A DNA stretch of 64,000 bases. Source: Rhizobium sp. GTDB taxonomy: Bacteria > Pseudomonadota > Alphaproteobacteria > Rhizobiales > Rhizobiaceae. Within the stretch, counting starts at the first letter, position 1. Each line of letters opens with the position of its first letter. Where the stretch lies: assembly GCA_002796995.1 (NCBI GenBank), contig PEKW01000009.1:62001-126000 (forward strand), in the 5' to 3' direction. Positions 52,998-62,338 of this stretch are shown here, piece after piece. The position numbers were made by a program, and so were the translations under genes. The notes beneath the pieces were generated by a model, which was given only the letters and a program-made list of their open reading frames with translations, did no database searches and was not told the DNA's origin.

Positions 52998-55871
52998 TCA
53001 GAAGAAGCCGCGCTTCTGCCACCAGCCGCCCTTTTTCGGCTTCGTCGGCTCGTCGTCGCCATCCGTCGACGTCTTGACCGAGGTCACGACCGGTTCGGAG
53101 GTGGAGACGTTCGACTGGCGATTGGCGCGGGCCGGCTTGGCCTCTTCGGCAGCTTCAACCTCGGCTTCAGCTTCCGCTTCCGGTTCAGCCGGTGCCGCGA
53201 CCTCTTCCACGACCGGTGCGGCGGCGGGAGTCTCGACTTTGGGCTCGACCTTGGCGACCGGTTCGTCGGCAATCACCGGCTCCTCGACGGGAGACACGGC
53301 GACCTTGGCCTTGCGGCTGCGGCGCGGTTTCGGCTGGACGACTTCCTCGGCGGATTCGATCGCCGCCATGGCGGCCGGTTCGACCGCGACGGCCTGTTCG
53401 GCGATGTCCTCGATCAGAGCAGCTTCGGTATCGCTGTCGTCGCCTTCGCCTTCGTCGCCTTCAGCGGATGCTTCGGCACCGTTCTCGGAGCCTTCTTCGC
53501 CCGGACGGCTGCGGCGGCCGCCGCGCTTGCCGCGACGACGGCGCTTGCGCTTCTGGCCGTCTTCGCCGACGGTTTCGTCCTGTTCGCGGGCTTCGCCGGA
53601 GGTTTCGACGGCGCCGTCTTCGTCGCCCTCTTCGCCTTCGTCTTCGTCGCCTTCGGCATCGCCGTCAGCGCCGGCCTGGGCGCCGTTGACGGGCTGGCCG
53701 TTCTTGTTGCGCCGGCGCCGACGACGCTTGCGCTTGCGGTTCTGCTCGTCGCTGTTGGCGGCGGCAGCTGCGGCCGGCTGGGCGGCCGGTGCGGCTGCGA
53801 TGATTTCTTCTTCTTCCTCTTCCTCCTCGATCTCGGGGACGTAGTCGTCCTCCTCGATCGGAGGAAGCAGTTGCATCAGGCTCTCGATCTTCACCGGATT
53901 GGCCACCGGCTCGCCGCGGTCGATGCCGAAGTGCTGGGAGCCGACGGAAACATCGCTGTCGATGACGATGGCGACGCCGAAGCGCTGCTCATAGTCGACG
54001 ATCGTGCCGCGCTTCTGGTTGAGGATGTAGAGCGCCGTTTCCGGCGTCGTACGGACCGTGATGTCGTGGGTCGTGTTCTTCAGCAGGTATTCTTCGATGC
54101 CGCGCAGGACGTGCAGGGCGACCGAGGACTGCGAACGGATGAGGCCCGTGCCGCCGCAATGCGGGCAGAGCTGGGTCGTTGATTCCAGAACCGAGGCGCG
54201 AATGCGCTGGCGCGACATTTCGAGCAGGCCGAAATGCGAGATCCGGCCGACCTGGATGCGCGCGCGGTCGTTCTTCAGGCAATCCTTGAGCTTCTTCTCG
54301 ACGGCGCGGTTATTGCGCTTTTCTTCCATGTCGATGAAGTCGATGACGATCAGGCCGGCAAGGTCGCGCAGGCGCAGCTGGCGGGCGACTTCCTCGGCGG
54401 CTTCCAGATTGGTCTGGAGTGCCGTGTCCTCGATCGAATATTCGCGGGTCGAACGGCCGGAGTTGACGTCGATCGCCACCAGCGCTTCGGTCTGGTTGAT
54501 GATGATGTAACCGCCGGACTTCAGCGTCACCTGCGGCTGCAGCATCTTGTCGAGCTGACCTTCGATACCGGAGCGCGAGAAGATCGGGTGCAGGTCGCGA
54601 TAGGGCTGAACCACCTTGGCGTGGCTCGGCATCAGCATCTTCATGAAGTCTTTCGCTTCGCGATAGCCTTCCTCGCCGGCGACGACGATCTCGGAGATGT
54701 CCTTGTTGTAGAGGTCGCGGATCGAGCGCTTGATCAGCGAGCCTTCTTCATAGACGAGGCACGGCGCGGTGGAGTTCAGCGTCAGGGTCCGGACGTTTTC
54801 CCACAGGCGCATCAGGTATTCGAAGTCGCGCTTGATCTCGACCTTGGTGCGGTTCGCACCGGCGGTGCGCAGGATCACGCCCATGCCGAGCGGCACTTCG
54901 AGACCGCGGGCAATTTCCTTCAGGCGCTTGCGGTCGGCCGGATTGGTGATCTTGCGGGAAATGCCGCCGCCACGTGCCGTGTTGGGCATCAGGACCGAAT
55001 AACGGCCGGCGAGCGACAGGTAGGTGGTGAGCGCTGCGCCCTTGTTGCCGCGTTCTTCCTTGGCGACCTGCACGAGCAGGATCTGGCGGCGCTTGATGAC
55101 TTCCTGGATGCGGTACTGCTTGCGCGGCTTGCGCACGATCCGGTCCGGAACCTCTTCCATGGCGTCTTCGGCGCCGACAGATTCGATTTCTTCCTTCTCT
55201 TCGATGTGGTCGTCGTCATCGTCGAAATCGTCGTCGCGGCCGCGGCGTCCGCCGGCATCCTCGGAGATCTCGTCATCGGTCTCGAACAGGGCGGCCATGT
55301 CGCCCTTGCCGTCGTCCTCGATCGCCTCGACGGCTTCGGAAACCTGTTCTTCGGTTTCGGCCGTCTTCTTGGCGCGCGGCTTGCGGGCGCGCTTCGGCTT
55401 GGCCTTCGGGGCGTCCTCGGCGGGAGCCACTTCTTCGGCGGCGGCTTCGACCGGTGCTTCGCTGGAAGCTTCGGCTTCCGGCTCTGCGGTTTCTTCCGGC
55501 GCGACGCCGACGTCGGGCTGTTCCTGCTTGGCCAGATCGACCGTCGGTGCCTCGTCGCCGTCGGCTTCATCTTCGCGACGATGTTCCTCGGCTTCGGCGC
55601 TCAGGAGCGCCTGTCGGTCGGCATAGGGGATCTGGTAATAGTCGGGATGAATTTCGGCGAAGGCCAGGAAGCCGTGGCGATTGCCGCCGTAGTCGACGAA
55701 GGCGGCCTGCAGCGAGGGTTCGACCCGCGTTACCTTCGCCAGATAGATATTGCCGCGTATCTGCTTCTTGTGCTGGGACTCGAAATCGAATTCTTCGATA
55801 CGGTTACCGCGTACGACGACAACGCGCGTCTCTTCTTCGTGAGACGCGTCGATCAACATTCTGTCTGCCAT
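52998..55871 (-). CDS. rne: Ribonuclease E
   Basis: Endonuclease that starts messenger decay and matures rRNA and tRNA; it scaffolds the degradosome. It has 957 residues. The S1 domain begins near residue 36, but it is split by an acidic, low-complexity insertion at about 92-252 before resuming with RRQILLVQVAKEE. Catalytic residues are present: DVNSGRS near 468 and DFIDME near 511; the zinc-link CPHCGG lies near 569. The C-terminal 300 residues are disordered and charged and end in GGWWQKRGFF. A C-terminal GWW motif binds PNPase in Caulobacter. The upstream gap is long, as for autoregulated rne genes. Confidence 0.95.
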   Translation of the reverse strand: MADRMLIDASHEEETRVVVVRGNRIEEFDFESQHKKQIRGNIYLAKVTRVEPSLQAAFVDYGGNRHGFLAFAEIHPDYYQIPYADRQALLSAEAEEHRREDEADGDEAPTVDLAKQEQPDVGVAPEETAEPEAEASSEAPVEAAAEEVAPAEDAPKAKPKRARKPRAKKTAETEEQVSEAVEAIEDDGKGDMAALFETDDEISEDAGGRRGRDDDFDDDDDHIEEKEEIESVGAEDAMEEVPDRIVRKPRKQYRIQEVIKRRQILLVQVAKEERGNKGAALTTYLSLAGRYSVLMPNTARGGGISRKITNPADRKRLKEIARGLEVPLGMGVILRTAGANRTKVEIKRDFEYLMRLWENVRTLTLNSTAPCLVYEEGSLIKRSIRDLYNKDISEIVVAGEEGYREAKDFMKMLMPSHAKVVQPYRDLHPIFSRSGIEGQLDKMLQPQVTLKSGGYIIINQTEALVAIDVNSGRSTREYSIEDTALQTNLEAAEEVARQLRLRDLAGLIVIDFIDMEEKRNNRAVEKKLKDCLKNDRARIQVGRISHFGLLEMSRQRIRASVLESTTQLCPHCGGTGLIRSQSSVALHVLRGIEEYLLKNTTHDITVRTTPETALYILNQKRGTIVDYEQRFGVAIVIDSDVSVGSQHFGIDRGEPVANPVKIESLMQLLPPIEEDDYVPEIEEEEEEEEIIAAAPAAQPAAAAAANSDEQNRKRKRRRRRRNKNGQPVNGAQAGADGDAEGDEDEGEEGDEDGAVETSGEAREQDETVGEDGQKRKRRRRGKRGGRRSRPGEEGSENGAEASAEGDEGEGDDSDTEAALIEDIAEQAVAVEPAAMAAIESAEEVVQPKPRRSRKAKVAVSPVEEPVIADEPVAKVEPKVETPAAAPVVEEVAAPAEPEAEAEAEVEAAEEAKPARANRQSNVSTSEPVVTSVKTSTDGDDEPTKPKKGGWWQKRGFF

Positions 55872-56553
55872 TTAAGCTGTGCTCCTCGGCGTCGCCAGGA
55901 AGGAGTTCACTCGCTCGCTTTGCTTTGGTGCGGGTGATGCCTTGGGGGCTTGGCGCCGGATATAAATGTTCCCGCCCGGTGGGGTGCGCTGGCAGCACTT
56001 GAACGGCTGTCGGGGTGCTTGAAAAGCCCGATCCGCCAAACGTGTTCAAGATCAACTGCAATGACATCAAAGACCGAACGAAAACGACAATGACCTAGGC
56101 CCCTGAGGACCCGATGAGTGCTCTTTTGAGCATGCGGTGGAAACCACCAGTTGCGTTTGCCGGCCGAGCCGGCGTGTTAAACAAGTTTCAGGAAAAAAAG
56201 CGGAGACGGCGGATGAAGATCCGACAAGCTAGGCGCCAAGTCCTTGAAGAGGTTGGCAGCCGTGGCGGTCATTCTATCCCGTTGGCACTTTTAACCCTCA
56301 TCTGCCTTGTATGTTTTCTCCGTGACAATAGCAAGGGGAAACGAAATTATGCCATAATATCGATTGATTAGCGTGGCTTGTCGTGGAATCCCGATTCTCG
56401 GCCGGAAGTGGCGGTTGTGCCGTTTTGACACAGGTTAGGGGCACTAAAGCCTGCGGTTTTCGGTCGAACGGGACGGATTTCATGCAGGATCGGCACGATG
56501 GCGGCGGCAGAATGGCGATCGTCGGCGATTCGATACGGGGAAGCGGATTGGAC
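55872..56553. other. 682-base gap between rne and amiC with three adjacent hairpins
   Basis: Divergent control region. At about 56116-56178 three perfect hairpins stand in a row: TGCTC-TTTT-GAGCA, GGTGG-AAA-CCACC and GCCGGC-CGA-GCCGGC. They lie 240-310 bases from the rne start, where the minus-strand rne leader would be. On the plus strand GTGACA and AATTAT with 17 bases between (about 56320-56350) resemble a promoter for amiC. A plus frame at 56114-56371 looks like chance. Confidence 0.5.
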
Positions 56554-57834
56554 ATGAAGCTGTCTCTTTGGGGACATTTGCCTCGTCTGGGGCTGAAGCA
56601 GGCACGAATCGCTGTCGTGGTACTGCTGGCGGTTGCCGGCCTGTCGATCGATGCCGCTTCGGCAGTCGAGAATGCGCCCGTAGTCCCGGCCGATCCTCTT
56701 GCCGCCTATGCGGCGCGTATCGTCGGCGACCGAGCCCGCACCCGCATCGTGCTCGAATTCGATCGCAAGCCGGAAATCGCCGTTCGTTATATTGGCAAGC
56801 CCGACCGGATCGTCGTCGACCTGCCGTCCACCGTCTTCACCTTTCCCCAGGCCGATCTTCAGGCGAAGGGTTTGTTCCGTGACATCCGCTACGGCTCGAT
56901 GGACGCGGACTCGGCGAGACTGGTGCTGACGGCCGAGCGGCCGGCCCGGCTGGTTGTCAGCGACGTCCTGGCGAACGAGGGCGGCGGAGGCTATCGCCTC
57001 GTGCTCGACGCCGAAATGGTCTCGCAGCAGGATTTCGAAAAGCTGGTGCACGACCAGACCTGGACGACTGCCGCCGCCGATGCGACCGCCGGGGTCCAGC
57101 GCGGCGATCGCCTGGGGACGACGGCGCCGGATGCGTCGGGCGCCTTCGTCATCGCCATCGACGCCGGGCATGGCGGCATCGACGCCGGTGCGGCGGGAGC
57201 GGCGACCAAGACGCCCGAGAAGGAAATCACGCTTGCCTTTGCCAAGGCGCTGGCCGAGCGGTTGAAGGGGGAGGCGGGCATCGAGGCGTTCCTCGTGCGG
57301 GAGGGCGACGAATTCCTGTCGCTCTCCGAGCGCGTCACCATCGCCCGGCAGCGCGGGGCCAACCTTCTGGTATCGTTCCACGCCGACACGCTGCGCCAGA
57401 ACAATATCCGCGGCGCCACCGTCTACACCATTTCCGACAAGGCATCGGACCGCATGGCCGAGGACCTCGCCGAGCGCGAAAACCTCTCGGATGCCGTGGG
57501 CGGCGTCAGCCTGTCGGCCGAGCCGGCCGAGGTGTCCGACATCCTGCTCGACCTGACCCGTCGCGAGACCCAGGCCTTCTCGATCTCCATGGCCGATTCC
57601 GTGGTCAAGTCCTTCGAGGGGCAGGTGCAGTTGATCAACAATCCGCACCGGTATGCCGGCTTCCGCGTGCTGCAGGCCCATGACGTGCCGTCGATCCTGC
57701 TCGAGCTCGGATTCCTCTCCAACAAGGACGACGAAAAGCTCCTGCTCGACCCGGCCTGGCGCGTGAAGATCGCCGACCTGCTGGCCGCGGCGATCAAGCG
57801 TTATCGTGTGCCGGTCGTCGCCAATGGCGGCTGA
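56554..57834 (+). CDS. amiC: N-acetylmuramoyl-L-alanine amidase (AmiC type)
   Basis: Periplasmic zinc amidase that splits septal peptidoglycan so daughter cells separate. It has 426 residues from the ATG at 56554. Signal peptide to about residue 38 (VVVLLAVAGLSIDAASA), AMIN domain for targeting (about 50-165; RIVLEFDRKPEI, DRIVVDLP), and Amidase_3 catalytic domain with IDAGHGGID near 200 (zinc His), Glu in EKEITLAFA, VSFHADT near 275 (zinc His) and LLELGFLSN near 393 (catalytic Glu). The start is uncertain, as in-frame ATGs at 56482 and 56512 would lengthen the N-terminus. mrcA follows. Confidence 0.93.
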   Translation: MKLSLWGHLPRLGLKQARIAVVVLLAVAGLSIDAASAVENAPVVPADPLAAYAARIVGDRARTRIVLEFDRKPEIAVRYIGKPDRIVVDLPSTVFTFPQADLQAKGLFRDIRYGSMDADSARLVLTAERPARLVVSDVLANEGGGGYRLVLDAEMVSQQDFEKLVHDQTWTTAAADATAGVQRGDRLGTTAPDASGAFVIAIDAGHGGIDAGAAGAATKTPEKEITLAFAKALAERLKGEAGIEAFLVREGDEFLSLSERVTIARQRGANLLVSFHADTLRQNNIRGATVYTISDKASDRMAEDLAERENLSDAVGGVSLSAEPAEVSDILLDLTRRETQAFSISMADSVVKSFEGQVQLINNPHRYAGFRVLQAHDVPSILLELGFLSNKDDEKLLLDPAWRVKIADLLAAAIKRYRVPVVANGG

Positions 57835-58025
57835 TCGCCTGTGCGCGCCCGGCCGCGTGGGCCGTGCATAACATAAAGACGGCCCTATTTTCCTCACAAT
57901 CGGGCGGTTACTCCGAACAGGGCCGCTTGTGTCTTGCCAAGGGCGGCATGACGTGCAAAACGCCACGCTATGTGCGATGTTCGCCCATTGCGCGCTGAAC
58001 CGAAAGCATTGCCGGTAGCTCGAAC

Positions 58026-60473
58026 ATGATCAGACTGATTGGTTATCTCTTCGGACTCGCGTCCGTCCTGGCCCTCGGCGTGGCGGTGGTCGTCGCCGTC
58101 TACCTGAACGGGGTCTCGAAGGATCTGCCGGACTACGCGGTGCTGTCGAGCTATGCGCCGCCGGTGACGACGCGCATCCACGCCGGCAATGGCGCTCTGA
58201 TGGCCGAATATGCCCGCGAGCGGCGGCTCTTCCTGCCGATCCAGGCGATCCCGGACCGCGTCAAGGCAGCCTTCCTTTCGGCCGAAGACAAGAATTTCTA
58301 CAATCACCCCGGCGTCGACATCTACGGCCTTGGCCGCGCCATCCTGGTCAACGTGCAGAATCTCGGTTCCGGCCGCCGCCCGGTCGGCGCATCGACGATC
58401 ACCCAGCAGGTGGCCAAGAACTTCCTGCTCTCCGCCGACCAGACGATCGACCGCAAGGTCAAGGAAGCGATCCTCTCCTTCCGCATCGAGCAGACCTATT
58501 CCAAGGACAAGATCCTCGAGCTCTATCTCAACGAGATCTTCTTCGGCATGAATGCCTACGGCATCGCCGGCGCGGCGCTCACCTATTTCGACAAGTCGGT
58601 GACGGAACTGACGATCGCCGAGACCGCCTATCTGGCCGCCCTGCCGAAGGGTCCGTCCAACTACCATCCGTTCCGCCACACCGAGGCGGCGATCGAGCGC
58701 CGCAACTGGGTCATCGACCGCATGGTGGAGAATGGCTTCGTCGTGAAGGCCGATGGTGAGGAAGCCAAGAAGCAGCCGCTCGGCGTGACCGGCCGCCGCA
58801 CCGGCTCCTATCTCTTCGCCTCCGACTATTTCGCCGAAGAGGTTCGCCGCCAGATCATCGAGAAATACGGCGACAAGTCGCTCTATGAAGGTGGCCTGTC
58901 GGTGCGCACCTCGCTCGATCCGCAGATGCAGATCTTTGCCCGCAAGGCGCTGCAGGACGGCCTGATCACCTACGACCAGCGCCGCGGATACCGCGGCCCG
59001 GTGGCGAAGATTTCCGCCCAGGGCGATTGGGGCGCCGAACTTGCCAAGGTCAATGCGCTGAGCGACGTGCCGGAATGGAAGCTCGCCGTCGTGCTCGCCG
59101 TGTCGGCCGCGCGCGTCGACATCGGCCTGCAGCCCGCCAAGGAGGCCGGCGGCAAGGTCGTCGCTGAACGCGAGACCGCGACCATCGCCGCCGACGACAT
59201 GGATTGGGCCTACCGCTCCGCCGCGGGCGACCGCAAGACGGCGAAGTCGCCGGAAGGCGCTCTGGCGCCGGGCGACGTCGTCTATGTCGAGAAGAAGGGC
59301 GAGGGCGGTTATCGCCTGCGCCAGCCGCCGAAGGTACAGGGCGGCCTCGTCGCCATGGACCCGCACACCGGCCGCGTGCTCGCCATGGTCGGCGGCTTCT
59401 CCTACGCCCAGTCCGAATTCAACCGCGCCACCCAGGCCATGCGCCAGCCCGGCTCGTCCTTCAAGCCCTTCGTCTACGCGGCGGCGCTCGACAATGGCTA
59501 TACCCCGGCCTCGGTCATCATGGACGCCCCGATCGAGTTCGTATCCGGCGGCCAGGTGTGGCGGCCGCAGAACTACGGCGGCGGTTCGGCCGGCCCGTCC
59601 ACCCTTCGCCTCGGCATCGAGAAGTCGCGCAACCTGATGACGGTCCGTCTCGCCAACGACATGGGCATGAACCTGGTCGCCGAATATGCCGAGCGCTTCG
59701 GCATCTACGACAAGATGAACCCGGTGCTCGCCATGTCGCTCGGCTCGGGCGAGACGACCGTGCTGCGCATGGTCTCCGCCTATGCGGTGCTGGCAAACGG
59801 CGGCAAGCAGATCAAACCGACGCTCATCGACCGCATCCAGGACCGCTACGGCAAGACCATCTTCCGCCATGAGGAGCGCGTCTGCGAAGGCTGCAACGCC
59901 AATGGCTGGGAAGGCCAGGAAGAGCCGACCATCGTCGACAATCGCGAGCAGGTGCTCGATCCGATGACCGCCTACCAGATCACCTCGATCATGGAAGGTG
60001 TCGTCACGCGCGGCACCGCGGCCGGCAAGATCAAGCTCGATCGCCCGACCGCCGGCAAGACCGGCACGACCAACGACGAAAAGGACGCCTGGTTCGTCGG
60101 CTATACGCCCGATCTCGTGGCCGGCCTCTATATCGGCTTCGACAATCCTGCACCGCTCGGCCGAGGTGCGACCGGCGGCTCGATGTCGGCGCCGATCTTC
60201 AACGAATTCATGCAGGACGCCGTGGCCGGTACGCCTCCGGGCAAGTTCCGCCTGCCGGAAGGCATGAGCCTCATCCCGATCAACCGCAAGACCGGCATGT
60301 ATGCGGCCGAGGGCGATCCGGATACCATCATCGAAGCCTTCAAGCCCGGCACCGGCCCCGCCGACACCTTCTCCGTCATCGGCATGGAGGGCTATGTCGC
60401 GCCCGAGGAAATCCTCAGGGAATCGCCGCAGGCCAACCAGGCCGTGACGTCGGGCGCCGGCGGCCTGTTCTGA
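58026..60473 (+). CDS. mrcA: Penicillin-binding protein 1A
   Basis: Bifunctional glycosyltransferase-transpeptidase that polymerises and cross-links peptidoglycan. It has 815 residues. The N-terminal membrane anchor is at 8-28, the GT51 domain has SAEDKNFYNHPGVD near residue 83 and GASTITQQVAKNFLL near 123, an OB-like insert follows, and the transpeptidase has SxxK in PGSSFKPFVYA near 478, SRN near 540 and KTGTTNDEKD near 678. It is 191 bases after amiC in the same direction, the usual rhizobial pair. Rhizobia depend on PBP1a for polar growth. Confidence 0.95.
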   Translation: MIRLIGYLFGLASVLALGVAVVVAVYLNGVSKDLPDYAVLSSYAPPVTTRIHAGNGALMAEYARERRLFLPIQAIPDRVKAAFLSAEDKNFYNHPGVDIYGLGRAILVNVQNLGSGRRPVGASTITQQVAKNFLLSADQTIDRKVKEAILSFRIEQTYSKDKILELYLNEIFFGMNAYGIAGAALTYFDKSVTELTIAETAYLAALPKGPSNYHPFRHTEAAIERRNWVIDRMVENGFVVKADGEEAKKQPLGVTGRRTGSYLFASDYFAEEVRRQIIEKYGDKSLYEGGLSVRTSLDPQMQIFARKALQDGLITYDQRRGYRGPVAKISAQGDWGAELAKVNALSDVPEWKLAVVLAVSAARVDIGLQPAKEAGGKVVAERETATIAADDMDWAYRSAAGDRKTAKSPEGALAPGDVVYVEKKGEGGYRLRQPPKVQGGLVAMDPHTGRVLAMVGGFSYAQSEFNRATQAMRQPGSSFKPFVYAAALDNGYTPASVIMDAPIEFVSGGQVWRPQNYGGGSAGPSTLRLGIEKSRNLMTVRLANDMGMNLVAEYAERFGIYDKMNPVLAMSLGSGETTVLRMVSAYAVLANGGKQIKPTLIDRIQDRYGKTIFRHEERVCEGCNANGWEGQEEPTIVDNREQVLDPMTAYQITSIMEGVVTRGTAAGKIKLDRPTAGKTGTTNDEKDAWFVGYTPDLVAGLYIGFDNPAPLGRGATGGSMSAPIFNEFMQDAVAGTPPGKFRLPEGMSLIPINRKTGMYAAEGDPDTIIEAFKPGTGPADTFSVIGMEGYVAPEEILRESPQANQAVTSGAGGLF

Positions 60474-60498
60474 CATCCAGCTGCTGTTCAATGCGCGT

Positions 60499-60525
60499 GG
60501 CCGCCCCTTTACATCGGGGGCGGCC
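60499..60525 (+). terminator. GC-rich hairpin after mrcA
   Basis: GGCCGCCCC (60499-60507) pairs with GGGGCGGCC (60517-60525), 25 bases after the mrcA stop. No T-tract follows, so it may act as an RNA 3'-end stabiliser or a weak terminator ahead of prfB. Confidence 0.45.
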
Positions 60526-60573
60526 GCAACTAATTGACGAACCAGTTTTAGACCGAGGTGAAGATCAACCACG

Positions 60574-61702
60574 ATGCGTAATGAAATCGAGAATGTAGTC
60601 GACGAAATCAAGCAGGCCATAAGCCTGCTGAGGAGGCATCTTTGACTGGGATCAGGCTGTAAGGCGACTGGACTGGTTGAACAACAAGGCAGAGGATCCG
60701 AACCTCTGGAACGATGCCGCCGAGGCCCAGAAGCTGATGCGCGAACGCCAGCAGCTGGATGACAGCATCAATGGCGTCAAGCGCCTCGAACGGCAGATGA
60801 CCGACAACATCGAGCTGATCGAGATGGGCGAGGAAGAGGGCGACGAGTCGGTCGTCCGCGAAGCCGAGGAGGCGCTGAAGGCGCTGAAGGCCGAGTCCGG
60901 CCGCCTGCAGGTGGAAGCCATGCTGTCCGGCGAGGCCGACGGCAACGACACCTATCTCGAAGTCCATTCCGGCGCCGGCGGCACCGAGAGCCAGGACTGG
61001 GCCAACATGCTGTTGCGCATGTATATCCGCTGGGCCGAGAAGCAGGGCTTCAAGGTCGAGGTCATGGAAGTCCACGACGGCGAAGAAGCCGGCATCAAGT
61101 CCGCGACGATCCACGTCAAGGGCCACAATGCCTATGGCTGGCTGAAGACCGAATCGGGCGTGCACCGTCTCGTGCGCATTTCGCCCTATGACAGCAATGC
61201 CCGCCGCCACACGTCCTTCTCGTCGGTCTGGGTCTATCCCGTCGTCGACGACTCGATCAACATCGAGATCAACGAAAGCGATTGCCGCATCGACACCTAT
61301 CGTTCGTCGGGTGCCGGCGGCCAGCACGTCAACACGACCGACTCGGCGGTGCGCATCACGCATATCCCGACCGGCATCGTGGTCGCCTGCCAGCAGGAGC
61401 GGTCGCAGCACAAGAACAAGGCCAAGGCCTGGGAAATGCTGCGCGCCCGCATGTACGAGGCGGAACTGATGAAGCGCGAAGCGGCAGCCAATGCCGAAGC
61501 CGCCTCCAAGACCGACATCGGCTGGGGCCACCAGATCCGCTCCTACGTCCTACAGCCCTACCAGCTGGTCAAGGACCTGCGCACCGGCGTCGAGAGCACC
61601 GATCCGGATACGGTCCTGAACGGCGGCCTGAACGAGTTCATGGAAGCAGCCCTTGCCCACCGCATCAGCGGCAGCGCCGATTCGGTCAGCGACATCGACT
61701 GA
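60574..61702 (+). CDS. prfB: Peptide chain release factor 2, with programmed +1 frameshift
   Basis: Releases the peptide at UGA and UAA. The gene is in two frames. The first 23 codons (start ATG 60574, [13 protein letters not shown]...) end at TGA 60643-60645. The main frame then runs from GAC at 60644 to 61702, giving about 375 residues in all. The junction is AGGAGGCATCTTTGAC, with an SD-like AGGAGG and the slippery CTT TGA C, so ribosomes shift +1 when RF2 is scarce, the classic autoregulation. Conserved parts: [12 protein letters not shown] with the catalytic GGQ, and SPY in the place of the SPF codon-reading tripeptide. The sequence is not an error. Confidence 0.95.
60631..60646 (+). promoter_or_regulatory. 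prfB programmed frameshift site
   Basis: AGGAGG at 60631-60636 followed by CATCTTTGAC; the shift skips T60643 between CTT (60640-60642) and GAC (60644-60646). The layout is the same as in E. coli prfB. Confidence 0.93.
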
Positions 61703-61729
61703 TTAAGGCCAGACAAACGAACTTCAAAG

Positions 61730-61755
61730 AAACGGCGGGCCAAAACCCGCCGTTT
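61730..61755. terminator. Terminator between prfB and the convergent gene
   Basis: AAACGGCGGG (61730-61739) pairs perfectly with CCCGCCGTTT (61746-61755), loop of six. The plus strand continues CTGCGTTTTAT; the minus strand continues CTTTGAAGTT. It probably serves both prfB and the minus-strand gene. Confidence 0.75.
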
Positions 61756-61770
61756 CTGCGTTTTATGTCT

Positions 61771-62325
61771 TCAGTTCGTCTCGCGCTCGACCCGGATCTC
61801 GCCGAACTCGTCGATCAGCACCGTCCAGCCCTCCGGTTCGATCTGCGCCGGGTCCGTCTTCAGATAGACAGTGGCGAAAAAGCCCGGCTGGCGGCTGACA
61901 CCGGTCGAATCCTCAGGCCGGATATCGGTGACATAGGGACGGATCGCGGTGAATTCCTCAAGCTCGACGCTTTCCAGCACCTGGGGACCGGTTTCGCTCG
62001 ACAGGATCTGCTGCAAATAGACCTTCGCCGTGCGGTCGGGCTGGCGGATGGCGATCAGCTTGTAGTAGCCGCTGCGCATGGCCGGCGCTGCGGTCTCCGC
62101 TGTCGGTGCGGGTGCAGGAGCCGGAGTGGCTGCGTCACCAGGCGCGGGGGCAGGTGGTGTTGCGGGCTTGGTGGCGCCAAGGCTCTCGGCATCGCCCTCC
62201 CAGGCGCCACCGCTGATGACGAAGGTTGCCGTGACCGGCAGCTGGTCGATGTCCTCGGCGAGCGCGGGGCCGCTCGCCAGCAGGAGGCCGACAAGGCCGG
62301 CGCGGAGAAACTGGATGGATGCCAT
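61771..62325 (-). CDS. Secreted hypothetical protein
   Basis: A 184-residue protein. The signal peptide is clear (LRAGLVGLLLASGPALA, to about residue 23). The mature part starts EDIDQLPVTATFVISGGAWEG, then an Ala/Pro-rich linker (about 52-82), then a beta-rich domain (YYKLIAIRQPDRTAKVYLQQI near 87 and GFFATVYLKTD near 150). There are no cysteines. I do not recognise a named family. It lies 13 bases after nadK and is probably cotranscribed with it. Confidence 0.75.
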   Translation of the reverse strand: MASIQFLRAGLVGLLLASGPALAEDIDQLPVTATFVISGGAWEGDAESLGATKPATPPAPAPGDAATPAPAPAPTAETAAPAMRSGYYKLIAIRQPDRTAKVYLQQILSSETGPQVLESVELEEFTAIRPYVTDIRPEDSTGVSRQPGFFATVYLKTDPAQIEPEGWTVLIDEFGEIRVERETN

Positions 62326-62338
62326 GCGTTGATCTCCC

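Noticed and set aside
56114..56371. An 85-codon plus frame between rne and amiC
   Set aside because: It runs through the hairpin cluster, has no ribosome site at its start and shows no coding pattern; the hairpins explain the region better.
57894..60620. A 908-codon open frame on the minus strand opposite mrcA
   Set aside because: It is antisense to a complete PBP1a gene, has biased composition and no recognisable domain.
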